This document shows, one piece after another, positions 20,461 through 31,056 of a DNA stretch of 64,000 nucleotides. Source of the stretch: a marine actinobacterium MedAcidi-G3 (lineage in GTDB: Bacteria > Actinomycetota > Acidimicrobiia > Acidimicrobiales > Poriferisodalaceae); contig JUEP01000005.1 in the NCBI GenBank assembly GCA_000817105.1, positions 82,522 through 146,521 on the forward strand, written 5' to 3'. The notes under the pieces were generated by a model that did no database searches, was not told where the DNA came from, and saw only the letters and a list, made by a program, of their open reading frames with translations. The first letter of the stretch is position 1. Each line of letters starts with the position of its first letter. The position numbers were made by a program, and so were the translations under genes.

Positions 20461-21708
20461 TCATGTTCGAGTGACTTGGGCGCCAACCGAGGAGAGCTTA
20501 CCCGCCAAATCTTCATAACCCCGATCTACGTGATGTGCGTGAGAAATAGCTGTCTCACCATCCGCAGCTAATCCCGCGACTACCAAAGCTGCTCCTGCTC
20601 TTATGTCATGAGCCCTAACCGGGGCTCCGGATAGCCGCCTTACACCGCGAACAACAGCATGTCGGCCTTCTGCTCGTATTTCCGCGCCCATCCGAACTAA
20701 CTCATCTATGTAGCGAAAACGCCCAGCAAAAATATTTTCGGTAACCATTCCGGCACCATCGGAAACAGTTAGTGCAGCAACTAAGAATGGTTTGTAATCG
20801 GTCGCCAAACCTGGATAGGGAAGCGTAGAAACATCCGCAGCTGTAAGTCGGTCCACGACTTTTGCCTGGAGACCCGAATCGTCTTCCTTCAAGATCATTC
20901 CCATCTCTTCAAACTTGCGCAAAAGCATCTCCATGTGGTCCACACGCGCTCCTTCTAAATGAAGCTGCCCGCCACAAACGGCTAACGCAGAGAGGTAGGT
21001 CGCTGCTTCTACCCGATCTGGAATCACCGTGTAATTGACGGGGCTCAGTTTGTCGACACCTTCGATCCTTAAGCGCGATGTTCCTGCTCCTTCAATTCGA
21101 CCACCCATTTCTGAAAGAAAGTTCGCTAGGTCAGTAATTTCTGGTTCTCTAGCTGCATTCTCAATAATCGTGACGCCTTCAGCTAAGACCGATGCCATCA
21201 ACAAATTTTCGGTAGCTCCTACAGAAGGAAATTCTAAGAACACTTCAGATCCGATTAACCGATCGGCTCGCCCGTTTATATCGCCGTGCTCATGCGAAAA
21301 GGTTGCTCCTAGCTGTTCCAGTCCCTGTAAGTGCATATCAATGGGGCGAGACCCGAAATCGTCTCCTCCTGGCATTGCTACTCGGGCTCGCCCGATTCTT
21401 GCAAGTAATGGGCCTAGTACGACTATCGAGGCGCGCATCCGCTCCACCAAGCTATATGGGGCTATCGGATCAATTTCATTGGGAACGTTGATGTCAACGC
21501 GTTGGCCTGTCCGCCGAATCTCAACTCCCATGGCTTCCAACAACTCGGTCATGATCGCTACATCAGTAATGTCAGGAACATTGACTAAGGAGGTCGTACC
21601 TTCCGCCAGCAGTGAAGCTGCCATAAGTTTGAGAGCGCTGTTCTTCGCTCCGCCGATACGAAGTTGGCCGTCTAAGGGTCCGCTTCCCCGCACAAGGAAT
21701 TTATCCAT
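20461..21708 (-). CDS. murA: UDP-N-acetylglucosamine 1-carboxyvinyltransferase (fosfomycin-insensitive type)
   Basis: MurA transfers enolpyruvate from PEP to UDP-GlcNAc, the first committed step of peptidoglycan synthesis. The 415 residues show GGAKNSALKLMAASLLAEG at the start and the usual two-domain inverted fold. The active loop reads MPGGDDFGSRPIDMHLQGL: Asp116 stands where Escherichia coli has Cys115. An Asp here is known in Mycobacterium tuberculosis MurA and makes it intrinsically insensitive to fosfomycin, which alkylates the Cys. GGAGAG precedes the ATG. In mycobacteria murA is near atpC; here they are 6.5 kb apart. Confidence 0.96.
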   Translation of the reverse strand: MDKFLVRGSGPLDGQLRIGGAKNSALKLMAASLLAEGTTSLVNVPDITDVAIMTELLEAMGVEIRRTGQRVDINVPNEIDPIAPYSLVERMRASIVVLGPLLARIGRARVAMPGGDDFGSRPIDMHLQGLEQLGATFSHEHGDINGRADRLIGSEVFLEFPSVGATENLLMASVLAEGVTIIENAAREPEITDLANFLSEMGGRIEGAGTSRLRIEGVDKLSPVNYTVIPDRVEAATYLSALAVCGGQLHLEGARVDHMEMLLRKFEEMGMILKEDDSGLQAKVVDRLTAADVSTLPYPGLATDYKPFLVAALTVSDGAGMVTENIFAGRFRYIDELVRMGAEIRAEGRHAVVRGVRRLSGAPVRAHDIRAGAALVVAGLAADGETAISHAHHVDRGYEDLAGKLSSVGAQVTRT

Positions 21709-21752
21709 CTCTCCAGTATGTTCATCTAAGTGGCGAAGGACACATCACTCGC

Positions 21753-23258
21753 GTGGCTCATTTAGAAATAACTCATGATTTAGATGATGAGGGTCTTAAA
21801 CGCGTTTCTTCTCCAAGAGCAGATTTAGTTCGAGAAACAGACGCAGGCAACGGTGAATTTGCACTGATTGATGGTCCTTTCACTCTCTACAAAAGAACCC
21901 TCACTATTGTGTCTGAACCCGGGAGACACCTAGTCAAAGAGCAGTTTGAATATGAACTCTCTATTCCCTGGTTTGGTTTTCTCTTTCGGTTGCCAATTCG
22001 TCACGCTCTTCGTAACCGTCGCGACGATGGTACTGCGCCGTTTTGGGCTCCTCCTGATCATTTAGGACAAAGAGCGACAACAATCTTTGCCACCTTGTGC
22101 GCTATCGCTCTTCTCTCAGGCTTTCTGTCCAACGCTCCATCTGAGACACACACATACGCTGCCGATGAATTCAAGGTTGATCAGCTCAGCCAGGGCCTCC
22201 TTGGCGCTCTCATTCGCATTGGAACTTTGTTGGCTATCGGTTTTGCTGTCCTCGCCGACCGGCATGGTCGTCGACGGATACTGGGTTGGGCGATGGGTTT
22301 TGGGATCGCATTCTCGTGCATGGCGGCACTTTCACCATCTATACAAATATTCGCTGCCTGTCTCGTGGTTGTGAGAACTTCTAACGCGACACTCGGCGTA
22401 ATAATGGTCGTCTTCGCTTTAGAAGAACTTCCTGCGGGTAGTCGCGCTTGGGGTCTTTCAGTCCTAGGTCTCTCTGCTGCTTTGGGAGCCGGTTTGGTCG
22501 TATGGACGCAACCCGTGGCCGGTTTCGCCGAATGGTCGTGGCGCCTTATTTTCTTTATCCCGGTTTTAATGGTTCCCCTCATATTCGGGGCAATTCGTCA
22601 ACTTCCTGAAAGTAGAAGATTCATAAACCAGGTCGCGGGTCTCAGGTTAAGGAACTATTGGAGACCCGTGGCCCTATTAGGTGGAACCTATTTTTTACTG
22701 GGACTCTTTTTATCGCCGATCGACTGGTTTAGAAATGAGTATTTGCGTGACGAGCACAACTTCAGCGCTCTACAAGTCAGTCTTTTCGTGGTGACAACTG
22801 CCACCCCAGGCGGTATCGGTCTTTATGTAGCAGGCCGGGTGGCTGACCTACGAGGTCGCAGAATCGTGGTGGGAGTAGCGGCGGTGCTGGGGCTCGGCAT
22901 TACCACTATTTTCTTTAATGCATCTGGGGCTTTATTGTGGCCGCTTGCCTTCGCCGCGATCACTCTCGCCAGCGGTCTATTGCCAGCGGTAGGTGTCTAT
23001 AGAGCCGAAATGTTTCCGACCGCAGTTCGGGCCCGGGCCGCAACGATCGTTGGAGCAATCGGAGTCGTTGGTGGCTCCATAGGAATAATTGCGGCGGGCT
23101 GGATGAGAGTGCGTTGGGGCTCTTTCGGTCCCGGCATAGTTGTTCTCTGGATAGGCCCGCTTATCGCTGCGTTTATCGTTTGGAGACGGTTCTATGAAGG
23201 CACGAAAAAGGAGCTCGAGGCACTAAACCCTGAAGATGTTGGGCCGCTGAACTTTTGA
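21753..23258 (+). CDS. Major facilitator superfamily transporter with an N-terminal soluble domain
   Basis: Residues about 105-490 form a 12-helix MFS carrier. The loop 2-3 signature is FAVLADRHGRRRILG near residues 168-182 and a repeat of it, VAGRVADLRGRRIVVG, lies in the second half. An unusual hydrophilic domain of about 95 residues precedes helix 1, with GPFTLYKRTLTI and YELSIPWFGFLFRLP as its clearest patches; the latter may lie on the membrane. Substrate is unknown. The start is GTG at 21753, 44 bases from the divergent murA start. Confidence 0.8.
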   Translation: MAHLEITHDLDDEGLKRVSSPRADLVRETDAGNGEFALIDGPFTLYKRTLTIVSEPGRHLVKEQFEYELSIPWFGFLFRLPIRHALRNRRDDGTAPFWAPPDHLGQRATTIFATLCAIALLSGFLSNAPSETHTYAADEFKVDQLSQGLLGALIRIGTLLAIGFAVLADRHGRRRILGWAMGFGIAFSCMAALSPSIQIFAACLVVVRTSNATLGVIMVVFALEELPAGSRAWGLSVLGLSAALGAGLVVWTQPVAGFAEWSWRLIFFIPVLMVPLIFGAIRQLPESRRFINQVAGLRLRNYWRPVALLGGTYFLLGLFLSPIDWFRNEYLRDEHNFSALQVSLFVVTTATPGGIGLYVAGRVADLRGRRIVVGVAAVLGLGITTIFFNASGALLWPLAFAAITLASGLLPAVGVYRAEMFPTAVRARAATIVGAIGVVGGSIGIIAAGWMRVRWGSFGPGIVVLWIGPLIAAFIVWRRFYEGTKKELEALNPEDVGPLNF

Positions 23259-23269
23259 GCTACGAGAGG

Positions 23270-23842
23270 TCAAGCCACCGAAATGACCCATTTATTAACG
23301 GCCTGAACGATTGCCGCTACGTGGTCTTGAGTCTTTGGGTCATGACCTCCACCCTCTAGGTACTTAGCTTCAACCCTCCCGTTTATTTGCGTTAAATGTT
23401 GGTTGAACTCCTCCGGACAGCCGAAGGGGTCATTGCTTCCAGAAACAAACAGGCACGGAACGCTGATATCGGCAAAATGTTCAACACGTAACTTGTCTGG
23501 TTTTTTGGGAGGGTGAAGCGGGTAGCTAAGTAAAACTAGTCCAGCAGCCGGCATCCCCGCTGCTACCGCCATCGAACATATCCGCCCTCCCATCGATCTA
23601 CCTCCGTAAATCAGTCGGTCAGGCTGGCACCCCAATTCATCTGTTATCAACTGCTGCTCCTGTATGAGCTCTGCAACTAGTTTGGGGGCTCGAGGAGGGA
23701 CACGTTTGCCTGCACGACGGTATGAGAACTCACGTCTCAGCACAGGTAGGGGCGAGAGGGAGTCTTGCAACGCCACGAGGGTGTCGTGTTCTTTACTGCC
23801 ACCAGATCCTGGGAATAAAACCAATCCTTCTATCATCGGCAT
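23270..23842 (-). CDS. Alpha/beta hydrolase, KANL3/TEX30-like family
   Basis: The 190-residue protein is a compact alpha/beta hydrolase. The oxyanion region is LVLFPGSGGSKEHDTLVAL, the nucleophile Ser lies in YGGRSMGGRICS near residue 100, the acid is probably Asp in VSGSNDPFG, and the catalytic His is in EGGGHDPK. Members of this family are mostly uncharacterised esterase-like enzymes. AAGGAG lies six bases before the ATG. It is divergent from the crotonase gene with 56 bases between starts. Confidence 0.85.
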   Translation of the reverse strand: MPMIEGLVLFPGSGGSKEHDTLVALQDSLSPLPVLRREFSYRRAGKRVPPRAPKLVAELIQEQQLITDELGCQPDRLIYGGRSMGGRICSMAVAAGMPAAGLVLLSYPLHPPKKPDKLRVEHFADISVPCLFVSGSNDPFGCPEEFNQHLTQINGRVEAKYLEGGGHDPKTQDHVAAIVQAVNKWVISVA

Positions 23843-23898
23843 AGCAACTCCTTATCCGGGCAGAATAGGTGTCAATTCTCGTGCAAAGGGACATCCAC

Positions 23899-24696
23899 AT
23901 GGCTACTACTAAGTTCACGAACGAAATAGTTCTTACATCCGTCAATGACAGGGTGGGCACAGTGACTCTCAACAGACCCGAAGTCCGAAATGCTCTAAGT
24001 AGCGAGCTTCTCGCAGTGCTACCTCAAGCCCTAAGTTCATTAGACGAAGACCCTGAGGTAGACGTTTTAGTTCTCACTGGAGCCGATCCCGCATTTTGTG
24101 CTGGTCTCGACTTGAGAGAACTAGGCGGATCCGGAGGGAATATCAACCCGGATAGACCCTCCAAAGCCAAAGGACCTTTCCCAAGCTACACAAAGCCATT
24201 AATTGGCGCGATTAACGGAGTAGCGGTGACAGGCGGTCTCGAGCTCGCTCTTGCGTGCGATTTCCTTATCGCTTCGGACCGAGCAGCCTTCGCAGATACA
24301 CATGCCCGCGTGGGCGTCATGCCAGGCTGGGGTCTTAGCGTCCTTCTTCCTCAAGCAATCGGAGTGCGCCGGGCTCGAGAAATGAGTTTGACCGGTAACT
24401 ATATCGACGCACAAACAGCTGCTGCTTGGGGGTTAGTTAACAGGGTTGTGCCACATGAGCTACTCCTCGAAACGGTTCAATCACTAGCGTCAGACATAAG
24501 TTCGAATGATCAAGAAGGTGTCCAACAGATGCTGAAAACTTACGAGCGAACTGGAGACACAACGGTCGCTGAAGGGTGGGAGATAGAAGCTTCCATGGGA
24601 GCGGATTGGTTAGAGAGATCTGACTTCAAACCACAGAAGGTGGCGCAACGACGAGCGGAAATACAGACCCGAGGGCGAACTCAAAACCGTTCCTAG
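23899..24696 (+). CDS. Enoyl-CoA hydratase/isomerase (crotonase) family protein
   Basis: The 265-residue protein has the crotonase fold: TLNRPEVRNALSSELL, the oxyanion-hole segments DPAFCAGLDLREL and GAINGVAVTGGLELALACDF. The positions that hold the two hydratase glutamates read THARVGVMPGWGLS, so neither catalytic Glu is obvious; the protein may be a different crotonase such as a hydrolase or isomerase. The frame opens at a GTG (23869), but the ATG at 23899 has AAAGGG eight bases upstream. It converges on lhgO with a one-base gap. Confidence 0.85.
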   Translation: MATTKFTNEIVLTSVNDRVGTVTLNRPEVRNALSSELLAVLPQALSSLDEDPEVDVLVLTGADPAFCAGLDLRELGGSGGNINPDRPSKAKGPFPSYTKPLIGAINGVAVTGGLELALACDFLIASDRAAFADTHARVGVMPGWGLSVLLPQAIGVRRAREMSLTGNYIDAQTAAAWGLVNRVVPHELLLETVQSLASDISSNDQEGVQQMLKTYERTGDTTVAEGWEIEASMGADWLERSDFKPQKVAQRRAEIQTRGRTQNRS

Positions 24697-24697
24697 T

Positions 24698-25903
24698 TCA
24701 TGAGCTACGTGTGTCGATCATTCGAACAATCTCTGCTGCTATTTCAAGACTTGCTGTAGCAGCGGGGCTTGGTGCATTAAGTACGTGCAGGGTATTAGCG
24801 GCTTCGGTAATGGAGAAATCATCCAGTAACTCTCCCTTCCCATCCATAGCTTGGGCACGGACTCCGGCTGGACTAGCTTCCAAATCCTTGGCCACGATGT
24901 CCGGCACCAAACGTTGCAGAGCTTTCACAAAAGCGTCTTTGCTAACCGACCTCCATATTTCGCCAGCTCCAGTCCGCCAATATTTACGCGCTAATTTCCA
25001 TAGTCCTCGGTTGCCTATGTGTTCCACGATCTGACTCAACTCAATATCTCGCCACGTGTACCCTTCGCGAGCCATCGCTAAGACAGCATTTGGACCGGCA
25101 TGCACCGAACCGTCAATCATTCGAGTTAGGTGCACACCTAGGAAAGGGAAACTGGGGTCAGGCACTGGATAGATCAGTCCTCGGACCAAATCACAACGCT
25201 CCGGAACCAATTCAAAGTACTCACCTCTAAAAGGCACTATCCGATGTCCGTCAGCCGCACCAACCATCTTTGCTACGTGATCGCTGCGAAGGCCCGCGCA
25301 GTTCACAACGAGACCGGCAACTATTTCGCCCTTTAAGGTCGAAACACGAGCCCCTTCGTTAGATTCATCAATCGTTAAGACTTTCGCCCCGTATCTGATG
25401 ACACCTCCCTTATCTTCGATCTCAGCGACCAAGGCTCTACAGACTGCCGCATACGACACGATCCCGGTTGAGGGGATGTGAAGTGCTTCAACACCCATGC
25501 AATGAGGTTCGATTTCCTTCAGCCTCGCAGTACTGATTAGTTCAGCAGCAAGACCGTTATGGTCTGCCCGTTCTCGCAAAGCCCGAAGCCGTTCTATTTC
25601 ATCATTTCTGGTAGCAACAATGACCTTCCCGCAGATCTCGTGATCAATTTCTCGTTCCTCGCAGAACTTCACCATCGCGCTCCGGCCAGCAACCGCGAGT
25701 TCAGCTTTCATCGAGCCAGGTGCATAATAAATTCCGGAATGCAGAACCCCAGAATTCCGACCAGTTTGGTGCAACGCCGAGTCATCTTCCCTCTCAAGCA
25801 CTACTACAGACTTACCTGGACATTGGGAAAGATACTGACGAGCAGTGGCAAGACCGATAATGCCAGCTCCAACTACTACTAGATCAATTCGCTCAGATGT
25901 CAT
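24698..25903 (-). CDS. lhgO: L-2-hydroxyglutarate oxidase/dehydrogenase
   Basis: LhgO is an FAD enzyme of the DAO family that oxidises L-2-hydroxyglutarate to 2-oxoglutarate, a metabolite-repair or lysine-degradation step. The 401 residues begin with the dinucleotide fold VVVGAGIIGLATARQYL and ends of strand 2 VVVLERE, then HQTGRNSGVLHSGIYYAPGS, a strong LhgO signature. GEYFELVPERCDLVRGLIYPVP and the C-terminal VLNAPSPAATASLEI also fit. Length matches the family. It is seven bases upstream of nothing else on its strand except the J-domain gene, which may be cotranscribed. Confidence 0.92.
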   Translation of the reverse strand: MTSERIDLVVVGAGIIGLATARQYLSQCPGKSVVVLEREDDSALHQTGRNSGVLHSGIYYAPGSMKAELAVAGRSAMVKFCEEREIDHEICGKVIVATRNDEIERLRALRERADHNGLAAELISTARLKEIEPHCMGVEALHIPSTGIVSYAAVCRALVAEIEDKGGVIRYGAKVLTIDESNEGARVSTLKGEIVAGLVVNCAGLRSDHVAKMVGAADGHRIVPFRGEYFELVPERCDLVRGLIYPVPDPSFPFLGVHLTRMIDGSVHAGPNAVLAMAREGYTWRDIELSQIVEHIGNRGLWKLARKYWRTGAGEIWRSVSKDAFVKALQRLVPDIVAKDLEASPAGVRAQAMDGKGELLDDFSITEAANTLHVLNAPSPAATASLEIAAEIVRMIDTRSS

Positions 25904-25909
25904 GGGGAG

Positions 25910-26632
25910 TTAACCGTTCCTATTTTCCAGAAGAATATTGCGAGCTGCGGTCAGCATCTCAATCCGTTGCCCCGCATCCTCAGCAACACCCCCATGGTCG
26001 GGGTGGGCGGTACGCAGCAACCGACGAAAAGTTCTACGTATTTGGCGCGGTTCCGGTACCCCGTTCGCCGACGCGCCAGTCAGTCCCAATACTTCGAGTG
26101 CCCATACGATGGGGTCGGCCCCCACATCGCTACCCCATTTAGTTACCGGAGATTTTCCAGAAATATAACGAAGCAAATCATCATGATCTTGGCCTCGCCA
26201 GCCGCGCACAGAACGTAAAAGCGTAAGTAAACTTCGCCGCATTTGTCGCGGTTGCTGACTTATCCGATAAAGGACTGCCAGCACATGAGGTTCTGGACGA
26301 TCGCTCGGTGCTAGATCAAGCACTACACGACCATCGGATAATTCAATCAGCTGGTGGGTTGACCGAGTGAGACCTACACGATCTTCTTGCAATCGATGCC
26401 GAAGCTTTGGTTGCGGAATTCGAGCACCAATCTCAATGAGGTTTAATAAATCATTTAAATCATTATTCTCATCATCACCGAATTGTTGAGTATGTGCCGC
26501 GAAGACAGCTGCGATAAGTAGCCCACCAGCGCCCGGCGAGGGATCAAACCCCAACTGGTCCTCACCCAAGGCCACGCGACGTGTAGGAACCGCGGGCCGT
26601 GAATGCCAGACATTCAACTCAGCCAAAATCAC
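25910..26632 (-). CDS. J-domain protein with an unknown N-terminal region
   Basis: The C-terminal 45 residues of this 240-residue protein form a J domain with the HPD motif in TAHPDHGGVAEDAG near residues 208-221, the contact to Hsp70 (DnaK). The first 190 residues are unfamiliar; they are rich in Arg and Leu with stretches such as SDGRVVLDLAPSDRPEPHVLAVLY. No Gly/Phe region or zinc finger is present, so it is not classical DnaJ. The domain order suggests a substrate-specific co-chaperone. Start is GTG at 26632 with TAGCTT seven bases upstream; lhgO follows after 6 bases. Confidence 0.75.
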   Translation of the reverse strand: MILAELNVWHSRPAVPTRRVALGEDQLGFDPSPGAGGLLIAAVFAAHTQQFGDDENNDLNDLLNLIEIGARIPQPKLRHRLQEDRVGLTRSTHQLIELSDGRVVLDLAPSDRPEPHVLAVLYRISQQPRQMRRSLLTLLRSVRGWRGQDHDDLLRYISGKSPVTKWGSDVGADPIVWALEVLGLTGASANGVPEPRQIRRTFRRLLRTAHPDHGGVAEDAGQRIEMLTAARNILLENRNG

Positions 26633-26639
26633 CTTAGGG

Positions 26640-26645
26640 AAGCTA
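26640..26645 (-). promoter_or_regulatory. Candidate -10 hexamer TAGCTT of the J-domain gene
   Basis: On the minus strand TAGCTT lies seven bases before the GTG at 26632. This supports a leaderless J-domain-lhgO transcript. Confidence 0.35.
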
Positions 26646-26690
26646 CTAGCGGAACGAGCGACTAACTCATACTTATCTCACTTGACGGGC

Positions 26691-26696
26691 TAGGGT
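26691..26696 (+). promoter_or_regulatory. Candidate -10 hexamer TAGGGT of glpX
   Basis: TAGGGT lies eight bases before the glpX ATG at 26705 with no ribosome site between. The same hexamer is used in the candidate promoter of the ATP synthase operon at 35725. Confidence 0.35.
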
Positions 26697-26704
26697 CACA
26701 CCCT

Positions 26705-27700
26705 ATGGCTAAGTCACTTTCAGAGGTTCCTGATAGAAATCTTGCTCTTGAGTTGGTACGCACTACTGAAGCGGCCGCTCTAGCAGCGGCCAGATGGATG
26801 GGACGAGGTGACAAAGAGGGTGCAGACGGCGCAGCAGTCGATGCTATGCGCATCATCTTGGGATCAGTCCCTATGGATGGCCTAGTAGTCATCGGAGAAG
26901 GCGAAAAAGACGAAGCCCCAATGCTCTACAACGGAGAAGCTATCGGTGATGGAACGGGAGCTAAAACCGATATTGCTGTGGACCCAATCGACGGGACCAC
27001 TCTGACGTCTTTGGGAAGAGGAAACGCCATTTCGGTGATCGCCGTTGCACCCAGGGGAACAATGTTTGACCCGGGCCCTTGCGTATATATGGAAAAGATT
27101 GCGGTCGGCCCAAAATCCAAAGGCCTAATATCTATCGACAAAAGTCCCACCGAGAACCTGGCCGCAATCGCTGCAGCCACGGGACGTGGCGTACGGGATC
27201 TGACGGCCGTGATACTTGACCGAGATCGACATACGGAATTGATTAACGAGGTCAGGGAGAGTGGAGCCCGCATCCGACTGATCCCTGACGGCGACGTCGC
27301 GGGTGCGATCGCCACAGCTACAAGTGACGGCGCCGATGTTCTATTTGGGATAGGAGGAACTCCTGAAGGTGTGATCTCAGCTGCAGCTCTTAAGTGCCTC
27401 GGAGGAGAAATGCAGGGCAAATTGTGGCCCAGGAATGGAACTGAACGCCAAGCAGCGATAGATGCCGGCTACGACTTAGATCGAGTTCTAAACACAGAAG
27501 ATCTCGTCCGGTCTGATGACGTTTTTTTTGCCGCTACCGGCATCACCGACGGAGAGCTCTTAAAAGGCGTTCGGTTTACCGCTGAAGGAGCTATCTCCGA
27601 TTCATTGGTGATGCGTTCGAAAAGCGGCACAGTCCGCAGGATAGAAGCGACACATAACATAGGAAAATTGAGCGAATTTTCTTCAGTGGACTTCACTTAA
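26705..27700 (+). CDS. glpX: Fructose-1,6-bisphosphatase class II
   Basis: GlpX hydrolyses fructose 1,6-bisphosphate in gluconeogenesis. The 331 residues carry [18 protein letters not shown], the metal-binding [18 protein letters not shown] near residues 97-114, [12 protein letters not shown] and [19 protein letters not shown]. Length is normal. Actinobacteria commonly rely on this class II enzyme as their main FBPase. It leads a short plus-strand pair with hisI, 48 bases downstream. Confidence 0.96.
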   Translation: MAKSLSEVPDRNLALELVRTTEAAALAAARWMGRGDKEGADGAAVDAMRIILGSVPMDGLVVIGEGEKDEAPMLYNGEAIGDGTGAKTDIAVDPIDGTTLTSLGRGNAISVIAVAPRGTMFDPGPCVYMEKIAVGPKSKGLISIDKSPTENLAAIAAATGRGVRDLTAVILDRDRHTELINEVRESGARIRLIPDGDVAGAIATATSDGADVLFGIGGTPEGVISAAALKCLGGEMQGKLWPRNGTERQAAIDAGYDLDRVLNTEDLVRSDDVFFAATGITDGELLKGVRFTAEGAISDSLVMRSKSGTVRRIEATHNIGKLSEFSSVDFT

Positions 27701-27748
27701 ATCAAATTCCGTTATTCCGCAAAACGCGTCATTCTCATCTGCACCTCT

Positions 27749-28177
27749 ATGATCACTCCTATGTCAAAACCCAATGACTTAGAGGAAGGCACAGCACAGC
27801 GCCTTGATTTCGACAAGATCGGTTCAATTGGCAGAAGCGGCCATCAGGTTCTACCCGTAGTTCTTCAGGAAGCTGACTCTGGTGACGTCTTATTTGTCGG
27901 CTATGCAAACGAAACTGCATTGCGGATGACCTTAGAACTTAGAAGTGCTGTTCTCTACTCAACTTCAAGACAGGAAATATGGCACAAAGGGGCCACCTCG
28001 GGTGACACCTTGTCTCTTATAGATGTGCGAGTCAACTGTGAACAAAACTCACTTCTGTACCGGGTTCGAAGAGACGGACAGGGAGCCTGCCACACTCTGA
28101 AGGAAGACGGGTCTACAAGGTCGGGTTGCTACTACCGAATTGTGGCAAGCGAGAATGAACTACTTTTTGTGGAGTAG
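27749..28177 (+). CDS. hisI: Phosphoribosyl-AMP cyclohydrolase
   Basis: HisI opens the adenine ring of phosphoribosyl-AMP in histidine synthesis. The 142 residues show VLFVGYANETALRMTLELRSAVLYS in part (the YANETAL patch), STSRQEIWHKGATSGD, and the zinc cysteines in GQGACHT and SGCYYR. The usual acidic metal triplet DCDxD reads NCEQN here, a notable change. Two start ATGs are possible, 27749 and 27761. No other his gene is nearby. It converges on atpC with a 44-base gap. Confidence 0.9.
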   Translation: MITPMSKPNDLEEGTAQRLDFDKIGSIGRSGHQVLPVVLQEADSGDVLFVGYANETALRMTLELRSAVLYSTSRQEIWHKGATSGDTLSLIDVRVNCEQNSLLYRVRRDGQGACHTLKEDGSTRSGCYYRIVASENELLFVE

Positions 28178-28221
28178 TTAGGAAATGACCGGTATTAAAT
28201 ATCTGAACAGCATTCCTATAT

Positions 28222-28605
28222 TCAGCCGGCGCTCGACACCTGAATTCGAGTTTCTGCCCACTTCTTAGCGTTTGCGGCCTGATTATCATCGGCGTCCGCG
28301 TTAAGTGCCTGCTCGGCAGCTTGAAGATCTGATTGCGCCTCTTCGACATTGATATCTTCAACTGCAAGAGCACCGTCGCTAAGAATCGTTACGGAGTTGC
28401 CGCTTACCTCGACAAATCCGCCATTTATAGCCAGCGACACCACGCCATCATTAGCCCAGAGTTGCGTTTGCCCAATGTCTAGAGCTCCTATGAAGGGAGC
28501 ATGGTTGTCGAGAAAAGCTACATCGCCTTCTACTGTGCGGGTTACTACTTGCGAGCATTCGCCCGAGAAGAGCACCGCTTCGGGTGAGACAAGTTCAACC
28601 TGCAT
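28222..28605 (-). CDS. atpC: ATP synthase F1 epsilon subunit
   Basis: The epsilon subunit is the rotary brake and coupling element of F1. The 127 residues have the N-terminal beta-barrel (MQVELVSPEAVLFSGECSQV, then GDVAFLDNHAPFIGALDIG) and a C-terminal helical hairpin (VEEAQSDLQAAEQALNADADD). Length is normal. It closes the atp operon, 20 bases after atpD, and converges on hisI. Confidence 0.94.
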   Translation of the reverse strand: MQVELVSPEAVLFSGECSQVVTRTVEGDVAFLDNHAPFIGALDIGQTQLWANDGVVSLAINGGFVEVSGNSVTILSDGALAVEDINVEEAQSDLQAAEQALNADADDNQAANAKKWAETRIQVSSAG

Positions 28606-28625
28606 ACGTTTGGCTCAACTCCCAA

Positions 28626-31050
<2,425 letters not shown>

Positions 31051-31056
31051 TGCTTA

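Noticed and set aside
21035..21778. Long plus-strand open frame of 247 codons opposite murA
   Set aside because: It lies antisense to a clear murA, is Ser/Arg/Pro-rich in the way of shadow frames, and has no ribosome site or recognisable fold.
26926..27420. Minus-strand open frame of 164 codons opposite glpX
   Set aside because: Shadow of glpX with a low-complexity Ala/Ser/Pro composition.
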